Source of the DNA: Streptomyces sp. NBC_01451
GTDB lineage: Bacteria > Actinomycetota > Actinomycetes > Streptomycetales > Streptomycetaceae
Length of the DNA stretch: 64,000 nucleotides
NCBI RefSeq assembly: GCF_036227485.1
Contig: NZ_CP109479.1
Location: 682,001 to 746,000 of the forward strand
Reading direction: 5' to 3'
Within the stretch, counting starts at the first letter, position 1. Each line of letters begins with the position of its first letter. Shown in pieces: positions 33,884 to 43,770 of this stretch. Under the pieces are notes generated by a model that was not told the origin of the DNA, made no database searches, and worked only from the letters and a program-made list of their open reading frames with translations. The translations under genes and the position numbers were made by a program.

Positions 33884-34596
33884 GCGCCGACCTGCCGGAC
33901 CACGTAGCCGACGCCCCGCACGGTGTGGATCAGCGGTTCGTCGTGCTGGTCGGGATCGTCGAGTTTGCGGCGCAGCCGGCTGACGACCAGTTCCACCACG
34001 TTGGAACGGCCGCCGAAGCCGTACTCCCAGACGTGGTCGAGGATCTGCGCCTTGGTGAGCACGGTCGGCGACTTGCGCATCAGGTAGCGCAGCACCTCGT
34101 ACTCGGTGGGGGTGAGGGTGAGTCGTTTGTCGCCGCGGCGGACCTCGCGGGTGTCCTCGTCCATCGTCAGGTCGGCCACCCGGAGCACGGACCGCTGGAA
34201 GGCGGGGCCGGCGCTGCGGCGCAGCACGGTCCGCAGCCGGGCCATCAGCTCCTCCACGGCGAAGGGCTTGACCAGGTAGTCGTCGCCGCCCCGGGTGAGC
34301 CCCGCGACCCGGTCGGCGACTCCGTCACGAGCGGTGAGAAAGACCACAGGCACCATGGTGCCCGACAGCCGCAGCCGGTCGAGCACGGCGAAGCCGTCGA
34401 GGCCCGGGAGCATCAGGTCGAGCACCACGATGTCCGGATGGAACTCGGCGGCCCTGGTCAGCGCCTCCTCACCGGAGTACGCCGTGACCGCCTCCCAGCC
34501 CTCGTAGCGGGCGACCGTCGCGACCAGGTCGGCGATGGGCGGATCGTCGTCCACAACGAGAAGTCGTACTTTTTCCACGTGCTCATAGTGCTGCAC
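33880..34596 (-). CDS. OmpR-family response regulator
   Basis: The 238-residue protein has a receiver domain ('LLVVDDDPPIADLV', phosphoacceptor Asp in 'DIVVLDLMLPG', Lys in 'DDYLVKPF') and a winged-helix DNA-binding domain ('LTPTEYEVLRYLMRK', 'NVVELVVSRLRRKLDD'). The GTG at 34596 is chosen for a GGAAG just upstream; a second GTG at 34578 is also possible. It is the first gene of the kinase operon. OmpR regulators bind direct repeats, and a GACAGCT pair with 11-bp period lies in the promoter region it shares with the reductase gene. Confidence 0.93.
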   Translation of the reverse strand: MQHYEHVEKVRLLVVDDDPPIADLVATVARYEGWEAVTAYSGEEALTRAAEFHPDIVVLDLMLPGLDGFAVLDRLRLSGTMVPVVFLTARDGVADRVAGLTRGGDDYLVKPFAVEELMARLRTVLRRSAGPAFQRSVLRVADLTMDEDTREVRRGDKRLTLTPTEYEVLRYLMRKSPTVLTKAQILDHVWEYGFGGRSNVVELVVSRLRRKLDDPDQHDEPLIHTVRGVGYVVRQVGA

Positions 34597-34661
34597 GCCG
34601 CTTCCGGCGCCATACCTCTCCCCCTCCCCACGCGAGATCGATAACAACTTGAAAGTCCAAC

Positions 34662-34679
34662 GACAGCTCAATGACAGCT
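34662..34679. promoter_or_regulatory. Direct repeat, likely OmpR-type regulator site
   Basis: GACAGCT occurs at 34662-34668 and 34673-34679, one helical turn (11 bp) apart, between the divergent response regulator and reductase genes. This is the usual arrangement for an OmpR/PhoB-type dimer. Confidence 0.5.
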
Positions 34680-34728
34680 ACCGTCGGTCATGCTCGGTGT
34701 CCCCGGACCCGATCAAGGAGCACCGTCC

Positions 34729-36066
34729 GTGACGACCGTCCAATCGCCTCCCGCGCCCCCCACGGCGATACGACCCAAAGTGGTGGCCCGCACGGGCCTG
34801 TACGCCGTGCTGGCCGCCAACGTGGCCGTCGTGACCGTCTTCTTCTTCCAGGCCGGGTTCGCGTCGAACGCGCTGATCGTGATGGGCAGGCTCGCCGGGC
34901 TGTACGGCGCCCTCGTCATGGCCTTCCAGCTGGTGCTGGTGGCCCGGCTGCCGTGGCTCGACCACCGCATCGGCATGGACCGGCTGACCTCCTGGCACCG
35001 CTGGGTGGGCTTCGGTCTGCTGTGGACGCTGATGGCCCACGCGGTGTTCATCACCTTCGGCTACGCCGAGGGCACGTCCATGGGCCCGGTCGACGAGCTG
35101 GTGGAGCTGGCCGAGACCACCGAGGGCGTGCTGCGCGCGATCGTCGCCCTGGTCCTGATCATGGTCATCGGCGCGGTCTCCGCGCGCTACGCCCGCCGCC
35201 GCCTCGCCTACGAGACCTGGCACTTCATCCACCTGTACACCTACGTGGCGGTCGTCCTGGCGTTCACGCACCAGGTCGGTGTCGGTACGACGTTCACCTC
35301 GTCGTCCGCCGCCACCACGTACTGGTGGGCCCTGTGGAGCGTGGCGCTCGGTTCGGTGTTCCTGGGCCGGGTCGTGCTGCCGCTGCGCAAGAACCTCCGT
35401 CACCAGCTGCGCGTCTCGGCCGTCGTCCCCGAGGCCGACAACGTCGTGTCGATCTACATGACGGGCCGCGACCTCGACAAGCTGCCGGCCCGCGCCGGCC
35501 AGTTCTTCCTGTGGCGGTTCCTCACCAAGGACCGCTGGTGGCAGGCGAACCCGTTCTCGCTGTCGGCGGCGCCCGACGGCAGGACGCTGCGGCTCACCGC
35601 GAAGGTGGCCGGCGACGGCACCGCCGCCCTCAAGCACATCCCGGTCGGCACCCGCGTCTTCGCCGAGGGCCCGTACGGCGCCTTCACGGCGATGCACCGC
35701 ACCCGCCCCGAGGCCGTCCTCATCGCCGGCGGTGTGGGTGTCACGCCGATCCGCGCCCTGCTGGAGGAGATCCAGGGCCACGCCGTGGTCATCTACCGGG
35801 TGGCCAGGAACCAGGACGCCGTCCTCTTCGAGGAGCTGCGGGACCTCGCCCACGCCAAGGGTGCCGAGCTGCACCTGGTGAGCGGGCCGGTCGCCCCCGA
35901 CAAGCTGGCCCCGGCCGAGCTGGCCAGGCTGGTGCCGGACATCACGGACCGGGACGTCTTCCTGTGCGGCCCGCCGCCCATGATGAACGCGGTGCTGCGC
36001 AGCCTGCGGGATCTGGGCGTGCCCAGGTCGCAGACCCACTTCGAGCGCTTCAGCCTGGCCGGATAA
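34729..36066 (+). CDS. Transmembrane ferric-reductase-like flavoprotein (FAD/NAD domains)
   Basis: This 445-residue membrane protein has about six N-terminal spans with candidate heme or electron-transfer His ('LTSWHRWVGFG', 'LMAHAVF', 'WHFIHLYTYV', 'AFTHQVG'), then a cytoplasmic ferredoxin-reductase-type module. The FAD site is 'ARAGQFFLWRF...NPFSLSA' and the NAD(P) site is 'IAGGVGVTPIRALLEE' with the terminal 'FLCGPPPMM'. It should pass electrons from cytoplasmic NAD(P)H across the membrane. GTG at 34729 follows AAGGAG by eight bases. Next come the FMN-binding and ApbE genes. Confidence 0.9.
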   Translation: MTTVQSPPAPPTAIRPKVVARTGLYAVLAANVAVVTVFFFQAGFASNALIVMGRLAGLYGALVMAFQLVLVARLPWLDHRIGMDRLTSWHRWVGFGLLWTLMAHAVFITFGYAEGTSMGPVDELVELAETTEGVLRAIVALVLIMVIGAVSARYARRRLAYETWHFIHLYTYVAVVLAFTHQVGVGTTFTSSSAATTYWWALWSVALGSVFLGRVVLPLRKNLRHQLRVSAVVPEADNVVSIYMTGRDLDKLPARAGQFFLWRFLTKDRWWQANPFSLSAAPDGRTLRLTAKVAGDGTAALKHIPVGTRVFAEGPYGAFTAMHRTRPEAVLIAGGVGVTPIRALLEEIQGHAVVIYRVARNQDAVLFEELRDLAHAKGAELHLVSGPVAPDKLAPAELARLVPDITDRDVFLCGPPPMMNAVLRSLRDLGVPRSQTHFERFSLAG

Positions 36067-36076
36067 GAGGAACGTC

Positions 36077-36820
36077 GTGAAACGAGCACTGCCTGTTCTG
36101 GTCCTGAGCATCGCGGGCCTGGTCCCCGTCTGGCTCTACGAGCCGTCGCTGGGTATCACCTCCTCGGAGGCCTCGACCCCCGCCACGACTCCGTCGGCCT
36201 CGTCCTCGACGTCCTCGTCGGGTTCCTCCGGTTCGTCGTCCACGGTCGTCGCGGGTACCACCGTGGCCACCGAGAAGGGTGACGTCCAGGTCGAGGTGAC
36301 GTTCGCGGGCTCCAAGATCTCCTCGGTGCGGATGCTGAAGCAGCCGAACCACCCGCAGACCACGGCCGCCGTGCCGGTCCTGATCAAGGAGACGCTGGCC
36401 GCGCAGAGCGCCGACATCGACACGGTCTCCGGAGCGACGATCACGAGCGACGGCTACAAGGAGTCCCTCCAGGCCGCCATCGACTCCCGGGCGGACTCCG
36501 CCGCGTCGTCTCCGTCGCCCTCCGCGTCCGCCGCCACGTCGGCACCTGCTGCGGAGTCCGCGTCGAAGGTCGTCTCGGGGACCGCTGTGGACACCGAGAA
36601 GGGCACCGTGCAGGTCGAGGTGACCTTCGAGGGCGACACGATCGCGTCCGTGAAGATGCTCCAGCAGCCGAACCACCCGCAGACCACGGCCGCGGTGCCG
36701 GTCCTGATCGAGGAGACCCTCGCCGCGCAGAGCGCCGACATCGACACCGTCTCCGGCGCCACCATCACCAGCGACGGCTACAAGGAGTCCCTCCAGGCCG
36801 CCATCGACGCGAAGGGCTGA
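36077..36820 (+). CDS. Exported protein with two FMN_bind domains
   Basis: This 247-residue protein has an N-terminal membrane/signal segment (residues 4-20), a Ser/Thr-rich linker and two nearly identical FMN_bind domains (about 57-138 and 165-247). Each carries the flavinylation motif D-x-x-S-G-A-T: Asp115-Thr121 and Asp223-Thr229, where ApbE attaches FMN to the Thr. The copies share long runs such as 'QPNHPQTTAAVPVLI' and 'DTVSGATITSDGYKESLQ', so an internal duplication is clear. It should act as an extracellular two-flavin electron carrier between the reductase and an outside acceptor. Confidence 0.9.
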   Translation: MKRALPVLVLSIAGLVPVWLYEPSLGITSSEASTPATTPSASSSTSSSGSSGSSSTVVAGTTVATEKGDVQVEVTFAGSKISSVRMLKQPNHPQTTAAVPVLIKETLAAQSADIDTVSGATITSDGYKESLQAAIDSRADSAASSPSPSASAATSAPAAESASKVVSGTAVDTEKGTVQVEVTFEGDTIASVKMLQQPNHPQTTAAVPVLIEETLAAQSADIDTVSGATITSDGYKESLQAAIDAKG

Positions 36821-36824
36821 TGAC

Positions 36825-37547
36825 ATGCGGCGCGTCGAGCACATCATGGGGTTCCCGATCTCGCTGCGGATCGACGACGAGAACGTCCGGGCCGAGACGG
36901 CGGACGCCGTGTTCGCCTGGCTCCACGAGGTCGACGCGCGCTTCAGCCCCTTCAAGCCCGACAGCGAGGTGTCCCGGCTCGACCGGGGCGAACTGGAGGC
37001 CGGCGCGCTGAGCGCGGACCTCACCGAGGTGCTCGGCCTGTGCGAGGAGTACCGGGTCGCGACCGGGGGCGCGTTCGACGTACGGCTGCCCGGCCGGGGC
37101 CTGGACCCGTGCGCGATGGTGAAGGGCTGGGCTGTGCAGCGGGCGGCGGACCTGCTGGAGGCGGCGGGTGTACGGACGTACTGCCTGAACGCCGGCGGTG
37201 ATGTGGTCGCCGCCGGGCGCCCCTGGCGGGTGGGGGTACGGCACCCCGAGCACGCCGACCAGCTGTGCACGGTGCTGGAGATCACCGAGGGGGGTGTGGC
37301 GACGTCCGCCCGCTATGAACGGGGCGACCACATCCTCGACGGCCGCACCGGACTCCCGGCGACCGGGCTGCTGAGTCTGACCGTGGTCGCCGCCACGCTC
37401 ACCGAGGCGGACGCGACGGCGACGGCCGCGTTCGCGATGGGCGCGGAGGGCATCGAGTGGGCCGCCGCGCGCAAGGGCTGCGAGGTGTTCGCGGTGGACG
37501 CCGACCGGCAGGTCGTCCGGACCCCGGGTCTGCCGGTCGCCGCCTAG
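36825..37547 (+). CDS. apbE: FAD:protein FMN transferase (ApbE)
   Basis: This 240-residue flavin transferase moves FMN from FAD onto a Thr of an FMN_bind protein, using Mg. Family motifs are 'GLDPCAMVKGWAVQRA', 'YCLNAGGDVVAAG' and 'GDHILDGRTGLPATG', the last a variant of the usual His-Ile-Ile-Asp-Pro run. It lacks the export lipobox of many ApbE proteins, so it may act inside or be exported another way. It starts four bases after its presumed substrate gene. A 16-bp perfect stem terminates the operon. Confidence 0.93.
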   Translation: MRRVEHIMGFPISLRIDDENVRAETADAVFAWLHEVDARFSPFKPDSEVSRLDRGELEAGALSADLTEVLGLCEEYRVATGGAFDVRLPGRGLDPCAMVKGWAVQRAADLLEAAGVRTYCLNAGGDVVAAGRPWRVGVRHPEHADQLCTVLEITEGGVATSARYERGDHILDGRTGLPATGLLSLTVVAATLTEADATATAAFAMGAEGIEWAAARKGCEVFAVDADRQVVRTPGLPVAA

Positions 37548-37583
37548 ACATCCGGACCTGCTGTGTACGTCCCCTGTACGTCC

Positions 37584-37621
37584 CTGTGGGCGCCCTCCGT
37601 CGAGGCGGAGGGCGCCCACAG
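37584..37621. terminator. Bidirectional hairpin terminator
   Basis: CTGTGGGCGCCCTCCG (37584-37599) pairs perfectly with 37606-37621 around a 6-nt loop, between the convergent apbE and metallo-hydrolase genes. Confidence 0.8.
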
Positions 37622-37647
37622 GCGTGCGGTGTCCGGGTCCGTGGCCG

Positions 37648-38280
37648 TCAGTGGCCCCGGTCGATCCACTCCTGGAGGTGCGGTGCCTCCGCCCCGATGG
37701 TGGTGGGGTCGCCGTGACCGGTGAGGACCTTCGTCCCGGGCGGGAGGGCGAGGAGCCGGTCCCGGATCGAGTCGATGATCGTCGGGAAGTGGGAGTAGGA
37801 GCGGCCGGTGGCGCCCGGTCCCCCGTTGAAGAGGGTGTCGCCGGTGAAGACGGTGCCGAGTCCCGGGTCGTGGAGGCAGACCGCGCCCGGCGCGTGTCCG
37901 GGCGTGTGCAGGACCGTGAGAGCGGCGCCGCCGGCCTCGATCACCTGGCCGTCGGTCAGCCAGGCGTCGGGTTCCCGGTCCGGGTGGGTCTGCTTCCACA
38001 GGGGCAGGTCGTCGCGGTGCAGCCAGATGGGGGCGCCGGTGCGGGCGGCGAGGGCGGGGGCGGCGTCGATGTGGTCGTTGTGGGCGTGGGTGCAGACGAT
38101 GGCGGTCAGGCGCCGGTCGCCGACGGCCTCCGCGATGGCGTCGGCGTCATGGGCGGCGTCGATGACGACCGCCTCGCTGTCGTCGCCGATGATCCACACG
38201 TTGTTGTCGACGTCCCAGGTGCCGCCGTCGAGGCTGAACTGCCCGGAGGTGACGAGGCGCTCGATGCGGGCGGCCATCAC
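37648..38280 (-). CDS. MBL-fold metallo-hydrolase linked to mycothiol dehydrogenase
   Basis: This 210-residue metallo-beta-lactamase-fold hydrolase has the zinc motif '[12 protein letters not shown]' and later His/Asp ligands ('TPGHAPG', 'FTGDTLF', 'LTGHGDPT'). It resembles glyoxalase-II-like enzymes. Its ATG overlaps the stop of the mycothiol-dependent dehydrogenase, and the pair occurs together in many actinomycetes. It may hydrolyse S-formylmycothiol or a related thioester, but this is inferred from context. Confidence 0.88.
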   Translation of the reverse strand: MMAARIERLVTSGQFSLDGGTWDVDNNVWIIGDDSEAVVIDAAHDADAIAEAVGDRRLTAIVCTHAHNDHIDAAPALAARTGAPIWLHRDDLPLWKQTHPDREPDAWLTDGQVIEAGGAALTVLHTPGHAPGAVCLHDPGLGTVFTGDTLFNGGPGATGRSYSHFPTIIDSIRDRLLALPPGTKVLTGHGDPTTIGAEAPHLQEWIDRGH

Positions 38281-39362
38281 AGCACCACCACGGAACGCAG
38301 TACGTCGCCGCCGTGCATCCGCTCGAACGCCTTCTCGACCTCGTCGAGTTGGATGGTCTCCGTGACGAACTTGGCGAGGTCCAGGCGGCCTTGGAGGTGC
38401 AGGTCGATGAGCATGGGGAAGTCGCGGGAGGGCAGGCAGTCGCCGTACCAGGACGACTTCAGCGAGCCACCGCGGCCGAAGACGTCGATCAGCGGCAGCT
38501 CCAGCTTCATCTCCGGCGTCGGCACACCGACGAGAACGACCGTCCCGGCGAGGTCACGGGCGTAGAACGCCTGCTTGTACGTCTCCGGGCGGCCCACCGC
38601 CTCGATGACGACGTCCGCGCCGTTGCCGCCGGTCAGCTCACGGATCGCCTCGACCGGGTCGGTCTCCTTGGAGTTGACCGTGTGGGTGGCACCCATCGTT
38701 CGGGCGGTGGCCAGTTTCCGGTCGTCGATGTCGACGGCGATGATCTTCGCGGCGCCGGCCAGGTTCGACCCGACGACCGCCGCGTCCCCGACCCCACCGC
38801 AGCCGATGACCGCGACCGTGTCGCCGCGTCCGACGTTCCCGGTGTTGATGGCGGCACCGATACCGGCCATCACGCCGCAGCCCAGCAGTCCGGCGACGGC
38901 GGCCGACACGGAGGGGTCGACCTTGGTGCACTGCCCGGCCGCGACGAGCGTCTTCTCGGCGAAGGCACCGATACCCAGCGCGGGCGACAACTCGGTGCCG
39001 TCGAGCAGGGTCATCTTCTGCTTGGCGTTGTGCGTGTTGAAGCAGTACCACGGCCGCCCACGCAGACACGCCCGACAGTTCCCGCACACCGCACGCCAGT
39101 TGAGGATCACGAAGTCACCGGGAGCCACGTCCGTGACCCCCTCCCCCACCGACTCCACGACCCCGGCCGCCTCGTGCCCGAGCAGGAAGGGGAAGTCGTC
39201 GTTGATCCCGCCCTGCTTGTAGTGCAGGTCGGTGTGGCACACCCCGCAGGCCTGGATCCCGACCACGGCCTCGCCCGGCCCGGGGTCCGGCACGACGATC
39301 GTCTCGACCCGCACCGGTTCGTTCCTGCCCGGTGCGATCACGCCGCGTACTTCCTGCGCCAT
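38277..39362 (-). CDS. mscR: S-(hydroxymethyl)mycothiol dehydrogenase
   Basis: This 361-residue zinc alcohol dehydrogenase oxidises the adduct of formaldehyde and mycothiol, the actinobacterial thiol. Catalytic zinc ligands are in 'GVCHTDLHY' and 'GHEAAG'; the structural zinc Cys cluster is '[17 protein letters not shown]'. The NAD site is '[13 protein letters not shown]' with acidic 'AVDIDDRK'. Related enzymes also reduce S-nitrosomycothiol. The start at 39362 follows GGAAGGG by nine bases; an in-frame ATG at 39380 is possible. It is divergent from the CstR-type region. Confidence 0.92.
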   Translation of the reverse strand: MAQEVRGVIAPGRNEPVRVETIVVPDPGPGEAVVGIQACGVCHTDLHYKQGGINDDFPFLLGHEAAGVVESVGEGVTDVAPGDFVILNWRAVCGNCRACLRGRPWYCFNTHNAKQKMTLLDGTELSPALGIGAFAEKTLVAAGQCTKVDPSVSAAVAGLLGCGVMAGIGAAINTGNVGRGDTVAVIGCGGVGDAAVVGSNLAGAAKIIAVDIDDRKLATARTMGATHTVNSKETDPVEAIRELTGGNGADVVIEAVGRPETYKQAFYARDLAGTVVLVGVPTPEMKLELPLIDVFGRGGSLKSSWYGDCLPSRDFPMLIDLHLQGRLDLAKFVTETIQLDEVEKAFERMHGGDVLRSVVVL

Positions 39363-39462
39363 GGTGCTGAACCCTTCCATCGGCCAATGTTCGGTTCTTC
39401 GCTCCGACCCTACGTGCGACCGATCGGTAACGGCACGCTCACCGTCGAGCCCATGACGAAAA

Positions 39463-39511
39463 TACCCCCTGGGGTACTTCTGCAACGGTGGGAGACATAC
39501 CCAAGGGGGTA
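39463..39511. promoter_or_regulatory. Two CsoR/CstR-type operators
   Basis: TACCCCCTGGGGTA (39463-39476) and TACCCAAGGGGGTA (39498-39511) share the 14-bp plan TACCC-N4-GGGTA and are spaced 35 bp apart, one to four turns upstream of the broken metallo-hydrolase gene. A third copy lies before the regulator gene at 40109. CsoR-family proteins bind such GC-rich dyads with AT flanks. Confidence 0.65.
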
Positions 39512-39517
39512 ATTTCC

Positions 39518-39751
39518 ATGAGTCTCCACCAAGAGGGGAGTGCCGCCATGAACTTCGTCGACCGCATCGATGTGCCGGTACTGGGCAACCGTGGCTGCCT
39601 GACGGGAGGACAGCACCGGGCCGTGGTGATCGATCCGCCGCGGGACGTCGACCGGGTGATCGGGGCCGCCGCTCGACGAGGCGTGCGTGTCACCTTCGCC
39701 TGGGCACTGCCGACGGTGACGTTGTTCATGCTGGCCGACACGCTGGCGTGA
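39518..39751 (+). pseudogene. Truncated MBL-fold (persulfide-dioxygenase-like) gene
   Basis: The 77-codon frame has a good AAGGGGG site and starts like the Streptomyces MBL/rhodanese persulfide-dioxygenase proteins ('[18 protein letters not shown]', '[20 protein letters not shown]'). It breaks off just where the zinc-binding His-X-His-X-Asp-His strand should come: '[20 protein letters not shown]' follows instead and reads like the end of a membrane protein. A deletion joining two genes would explain this. The start signals and both operators are intact, so it may still be transcribed. Confidence 0.6.
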
Positions 39752-39793
39752 TCACCGGCCGGCCACCGCCCACCGCTCACCCTCCGAACACGC

Positions 39794-41381
<1,588 letters not shown>

Positions 41382-41425
41382 GGAGTCCTCCTGGGTAAGA
41401 GCCTGATGAACGCGTTAGGAATGCA

Positions 41426-41476
41426 TTAAAAAAGGAGCCTGTCGCTCCCTCGACCCCGTTGCGGATTCCCAATCAT
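41426..41476 (-). CDS. Possible 16-residue leader peptide
   Basis: On the minus strand an ATG with GGAAG five bases before it opens MIGNPQRGRGSDRLLF and stops at TAA inside the T-tract of the hairpin at 41428. It lies 45 bases before the transketolase-like gene. Three of its residues are Arg. The fit of stop codon and terminator suggests a leader, but a chance frame of this size is also possible. Confidence 0.3.
   Translation of the reverse strand: MIGNPQRGRGSDRLLF
41428..41448 (-). terminator. Intrinsic terminator/attenuator before the transketolase-like gene
   Basis: On the minus strand GGAGC-GACAG-GCTCC is followed at once by six T. This is a textbook rho-independent terminator, unusual in this GC-rich sequence, and it points into the transketolase-like gene 46 bases downstream. 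Confidence 0.6.
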
Positions 41477-41635
41477 CCCTTCTTCCACGCCGATTTTTCC
41501 AGCCTTTAACAAGCGCAGGAAAATGTGGGTATTTCTTTGCCCTGCCCAGGCTGCGAACTGGTGTTGACGCGTGTCAGGCCGTGCTTCTCTTGTCCGTGCT
41601 CAGCAACGGTTGCACGGATCAGGAGGGAAACTCCG

Positions 41636-42406
41636 ATGGCCGAGATCCCGGCGGATTGCACGGTTCGTCCTTTTGTTCATCTGATCGCGGGCCCGACAGG
41701 GGCGGGGAAGAGTGCCGCGGCCAACGACCTGGCCCGGGTCACCGGGGCGCCGGTCGTCGTCGCCGACCGCCTCCAGTGCTTCACGGACCTGGCCACCACC
41801 AGTGCCCGCGCGGGGGCACAGGCCCCGGGTGTGCGGCGCTACTGGCTGGCCGACCGGACGGTCGCCGACGGCGACCTCGGCGCGGACGCGGCGGCCGACT
41901 CCCTGTTCGCCCTGGTGGAACGGCTGGGCGCACAGCACCCCTTCGTGATCGTCGAGGGCGGTTCGATCTCCCTGCTGAAGGTGCTGGCCGAGCGGTGCAC
42001 CCCCCTGCCCTGGCAGCTGTCCGTACGGGTGCTGCCGCTGCCCGCGTACGACGACTACGTCGAGGCACTCACCCGCCGCGCGCTGACGATGCTCGCGCCA
42101 CCGCCCCCCGACCGCAGCCTCCTGGAGGAGCTGGCCGCACTCTGGGCCGACCCCCGGAAACGGCGTTTCGCGGCGTCGGTGAACGGTTTCGAGGCCGTCC
42201 TGGAATGCTGTGCGAAATATTCACTCGATGTAGAGACCATTCACAAAAAGGTGCTGCCCGGTCCGGTACGGTCGAGGATGGCGTCCCTGATAGCTCTGCG
42301 GCATGCGGAACACGGCATTCTGCAGAGCCGTGTGTTCACCGAAACCTTCGAAAAGCGGATATCGGTACCGGTGCTCGATCCGAGCATGCTGGGGCGTGCC
42401 GCGTGA
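41636..42406 (+). CDS. ipt: Adenylate dimethylallyl(isopentenyl)transferase, cytokinin synthase
   Basis: This 256-residue enzyme transfers the isopentenyl group from dimethylallyl diphosphate to N6 of AMP, the first step of cytokinin biosynthesis. The P-loop 'LIAGPTGAGKSAAANDLA', the general-base Asp in 'VVVADRLQCFTDLATT', 'IVEGGSISLLKVLAERC' and 'LEELAALWADPRKRR' follow the bacterial Tzs/Ipt/FasD pattern, not that of tRNA-modifying MiaA. AGGAGG precedes the ATG at 41636. It overlaps the next gene by four bases (GTGA). The AT-rich upstream region and the local A/T-ending codons near the 3' end hint at foreign origin. Confidence 0.9.
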   Translation: MAEIPADCTVRPFVHLIAGPTGAGKSAAANDLARVTGAPVVVADRLQCFTDLATTSARAGAQAPGVRRYWLADRTVADGDLGADAAADSLFALVERLGAQHPFVIVEGGSISLLKVLAERCTPLPWQLSVRVLPLPAYDDYVEALTRRALTMLAPPPPDRSLLEELAALWADPRKRRFAASVNGFEAVLECCAKYSLDVETIHKKVLPGPVRSRMASLIALRHAEHGILQSRVFTETFEKRISVPVLDPSMLGRAA

Positions 42407-43770
42407 AGGGAGTGACCGGCATCATTTCCCGGCCGGATCACCTCGTCCCGTTCCCCGGCTCCGCGGCCGAGGACGTGGTCCGGGCCGCCGACGACTTCGG
42501 GCACATCGTCGGCTCACGGCCGCTCGGTGTGCTCACGCCCCCGTCCGTGGCCGCGCTGCGGGAGTTCGTCGCACTGGCCGGCCCGCACGGTCTGCCGGTG
42601 ACCGCCCGGGGCGGCGGGTACTCCGTGTACGGCCAGAGCCAGGCCGAGGGCGGGTACGTCGTCGACCTGAGCGCTCTCGACGAGGTGCGCTGCGCGCCGG
42701 GCGCACGGACGCTGACCGCCGGGGCGGGCGCCCGCTGGAGCGAGGTCGTCCGCGCCGCCCTCGCCGAAGGGCTCACCCCACCCGTGCTCCCCGACCACCT
42801 CGGCGGCAGCGTCGGCGGGCTGCTGAGCACCGGAGGCATGGGCGGCTCCAGTCACCGGCACGGTCTGGTCGCCGATCACGTGCGGGAGCTGGACGTGGTC
42901 ACGGGCGCGGGCAAGGAGGTGACCTGCTCGCGCGAGCACCACCCGGACCTGTTCGACGCCGTGCTGGCGGGCCTCGGCCAGTGCGCCCTGATCGTGCGGG
43001 CCACGCTCGACCTGGTACCGGCGCCCGTCCTGGTGCGCCGCTTCCGCCTCTACCACCACTCCCCCGGCGAGTTCTTCGCCGACCAGCGCGCGCTGGCCCG
43101 CGACGACCGCTTCAGCCATGTGAGCGGCCAGGCGCGTCCCGCGCTCGGCGGTGCCTGGGACTACATGATCGAGGCGGTGGCTCCGTGCGACGGCCAACTG
43201 CCCTGTGACGACACCCTGTTGACCGGCGGCCTGCGGCACGACCGGGACACCGAGGAGATCGAGAACCTCTCGTACGAGGAGTTCCTGCGGCGCATGGACC
43301 GCGACGAGCGGATCCTGCGCACCACCGGCGAGTGGCAGCGCCCGCACCCCTGGCTGACACTGCTCCTCCCGGAGGAGGCCGCCCCCGCCTTCGTCCCGAC
43401 GGTGCTGGCCGACCACGCGCAGAGCGGGCTGCGCGCCTGCGGAGTGGTCCAGCTGCGTCCACTCACCTCCCGGACCCTGCGCGCCCCGCTGCTGCGCAGG
43501 CCGGCCGGCGAACTCCTGTGCCTGCTCTCCCTGATGCGCACCGCGCCGCCCGGCGCCCCCGAGAACGTCCGGGAGGCGGTCGCCGCCAACCGGGCACTGT
43601 ACGAGAGGGCGCTCGAACTCGGCGGTGTCCTGCACCCGACCAGCGCGCTGCCGATGACCCCCGGGGACTGGCGGGCCCACTTCGGCCCCGCCTGGGAGAC
43701 CCTCGCCCGCGCGAAGGACCGCCACGACCCGCACTCCGTCCTCACCCGGGGGTACGGACTGTGGCCGTGA
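42403..43770 (+). CDS. Cytokinin-dehydrogenase-like FAD oxidoreductase
   Basis: This 455-residue VAO-family flavoprotein is close to cytokinin oxidase/dehydrogenase (FasE/CKX). The FAD domain shows '[19 protein letters not shown]' and '[17 protein letters not shown]', and the run '[20 protein letters not shown]' and '[20 protein letters not shown]' is typical of CKX. In plant CKX the Gly-His-Ser His binds FAD covalently; here it is Tyr73, so FAD is probably not linked there and activity may differ. GTG overlaps the ipt stop. It could oxidise the side chain or degrade isopentenyladenine, or modify a derivative. Confidence 0.87.
   Translation: MKGVTGIISRPDHLVPFPGSAAEDVVRAADDFGHIVGSRPLGVLTPPSVAALREFVALAGPHGLPVTARGGGYSVYGQSQAEGGYVVDLSALDEVRCAPGARTLTAGAGARWSEVVRAALAEGLTPPVLPDHLGGSVGGLLSTGGMGGSSHRHGLVADHVRELDVVTGAGKEVTCSREHHPDLFDAVLAGLGQCALIVRATLDLVPAPVLVRRFRLYHHSPGEFFADQRALARDDRFSHVSGQARPALGGAWDYMIEAVAPCDGQLPCDDTLLTGGLRHDRDTEEIENLSYEEFLRRMDRDERILRTTGEWQRPHPWLTLLLPEEAAPAFVPTVLADHAQSGLRACGVVQLRPLTSRTLRAPLLRRPAGELLCLLSLMRTAPPGAPENVREAVAANRALYERALELGGVLHPTSALPMTPGDWRAHFGPAWETLARAKDRHDPHSVLTRGYGLWP

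Noticed and set aside
41636..42406. tRNA dimethylallyltransferase (MiaA)
   Set aside because: The tRNA-binding and later MiaA segments are missing, and the length, 'EGGSISLLK' run and CKX/LOG partners fit adenylate isopentenyltransferase.
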